Shown: positions 63,861-64,000 of the stretch, piece after piece
How the letters are laid out: every line of letters starts with the position of its first letter
Numbering within the stretch: the stretch's first letter is position 1
Assembly (NCBI RefSeq): GCF_900101685.1
Contig: NZ_FMZZ01000004.1
Coordinates: 62,001 to 126,000, forward strand
Source: Actinokineospora iranica
GTDB lineage: Bacteria; Actinomycetota; Actinomycetes; Mycobacteriales; Pseudonocardiaceae
Reading direction: 5' to 3'
DNA: 64,000 nucleotides
Notes under the pieces: generated by a model
Databases searched by the model: none
The model's input: only the letters and a program-made list of their open reading frames with translations
Told to the model about the DNA's origin: nothing
Made by a program: the position numbers and the translations under genes

Positions 63861-64000
63861 TCATTTGACCACGGTCTTGACGGTGAGCTGGTTGCCCGGC
63901 GGGGAGCCCGCGCAGCCGACCCCGGGCAGTTCGACGAACATCGACGCGGTGTCGTGCGGCGGGTAGACCCGCAGGCCGCGCACCTCGGTCGGCTTGCACG
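63861..64000 (-). CDS. DUF4232-like secreted protein, C-terminal 45 residues
   Basis: Open from the right edge to TGA at 63861. The visible end, LRVYPPHDTASMFVELPGVGC followed by NQLTVKTVVK, matches the last strands of DUF4232 lipoprotein/secreted domains of actinomycetes. Convergent with the response regulator. The start lies outside the window. Confidence 0.7.
   Translation of the reverse strand, partial: CKPTEVRGLRVYPPHDTASMFVELPGVGCAGSPPGNQLTVKTVVK

Overview
The window is GC-rich, densely packed DNA from a filamentous actinomycete. The proteasome activator Bpa, an EspG-type ESX protein, a ShbA-type sigma factor, septum-formation and PASTA proteins, GTG/TTG starts and a few rare TTA codons all fit the Pseudonocardiaceae/Actinosynnema group (inference, not proven). 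The coding strand was chosen by protein family, start signals and overlaps; many long open frames lie antisense to real genes.

1-14.7 kb is accessory DNA. A class I lanthipeptide locus (lanthipeptide dehydratase cut by the left edge, a 56-residue FxLD-type precursor, two small genes, a divergent HTH/TPR regulator and a nucleotide-monophosphate-hydrolase-like gene) runs into an excisionase and a tyrosine integrase. Just past that integrase is a 43-bp copy of the 3' end of tRNA-Arg(ACG). A second, about 6.95-kb element follows, with its own integrase, two excisionase-like proteins, XRE regulator, DUF3987 replication-type ATPase, palindromic iterons, CutA and zinc-finger-like proteins. It ends at the intact tRNA-Arg, which carries the same 43 bp. 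I read this as two integrative elements in tandem at one tRNA, the left one probably carrying the lanthipeptide cluster.

14.7-32.4 kb is mostly chromosomal: tRNA-Ser(GCT), scoAB, EspG, a dienelactone-hydrolase-like protein without its nucleophile, an aromatic aminotransferase, TauE/SafE, a GntR/MFS/DUF1445 cluster, tRNA-Ser(TGA), MarR, a secreted 5'-nucleotidase, an internally shortened EF-hand protein, two metallopeptidases, a quinone oxidoreductase, a cysteine-desulfurase-like protein without the PLP lysine, and Bpa.

32.4-45.5 kb looks like a cell-surface glycan locus (two GT2 glycosyltransferases, DUF2304, GalE, methyltransferase, flippase) that encloses three tandem paralogues of large secreted RCC1 beta-propeller proteins. 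45.5-53.1 kb holds lhgO, serS, a YgiB-like/YgiC/DUF350 operon, a septum-formation protein, a small zincin and a macrolide-type glycosyltransferase. 53.1-57.5 kb is a scarred region: an AurF-type oxygenase with orphan operator half-sites, a decayed IS110 transposase carrying a 29-bp tandem repeat, and a short-chain dehydrogenase with a long low-complexity insert. 57.5-64 kb encodes two secreted enzymes, ShbA, a PASTA lipoprotein/MazG pair, a NarL-type two-component system and the end of a DUF4232 protein.
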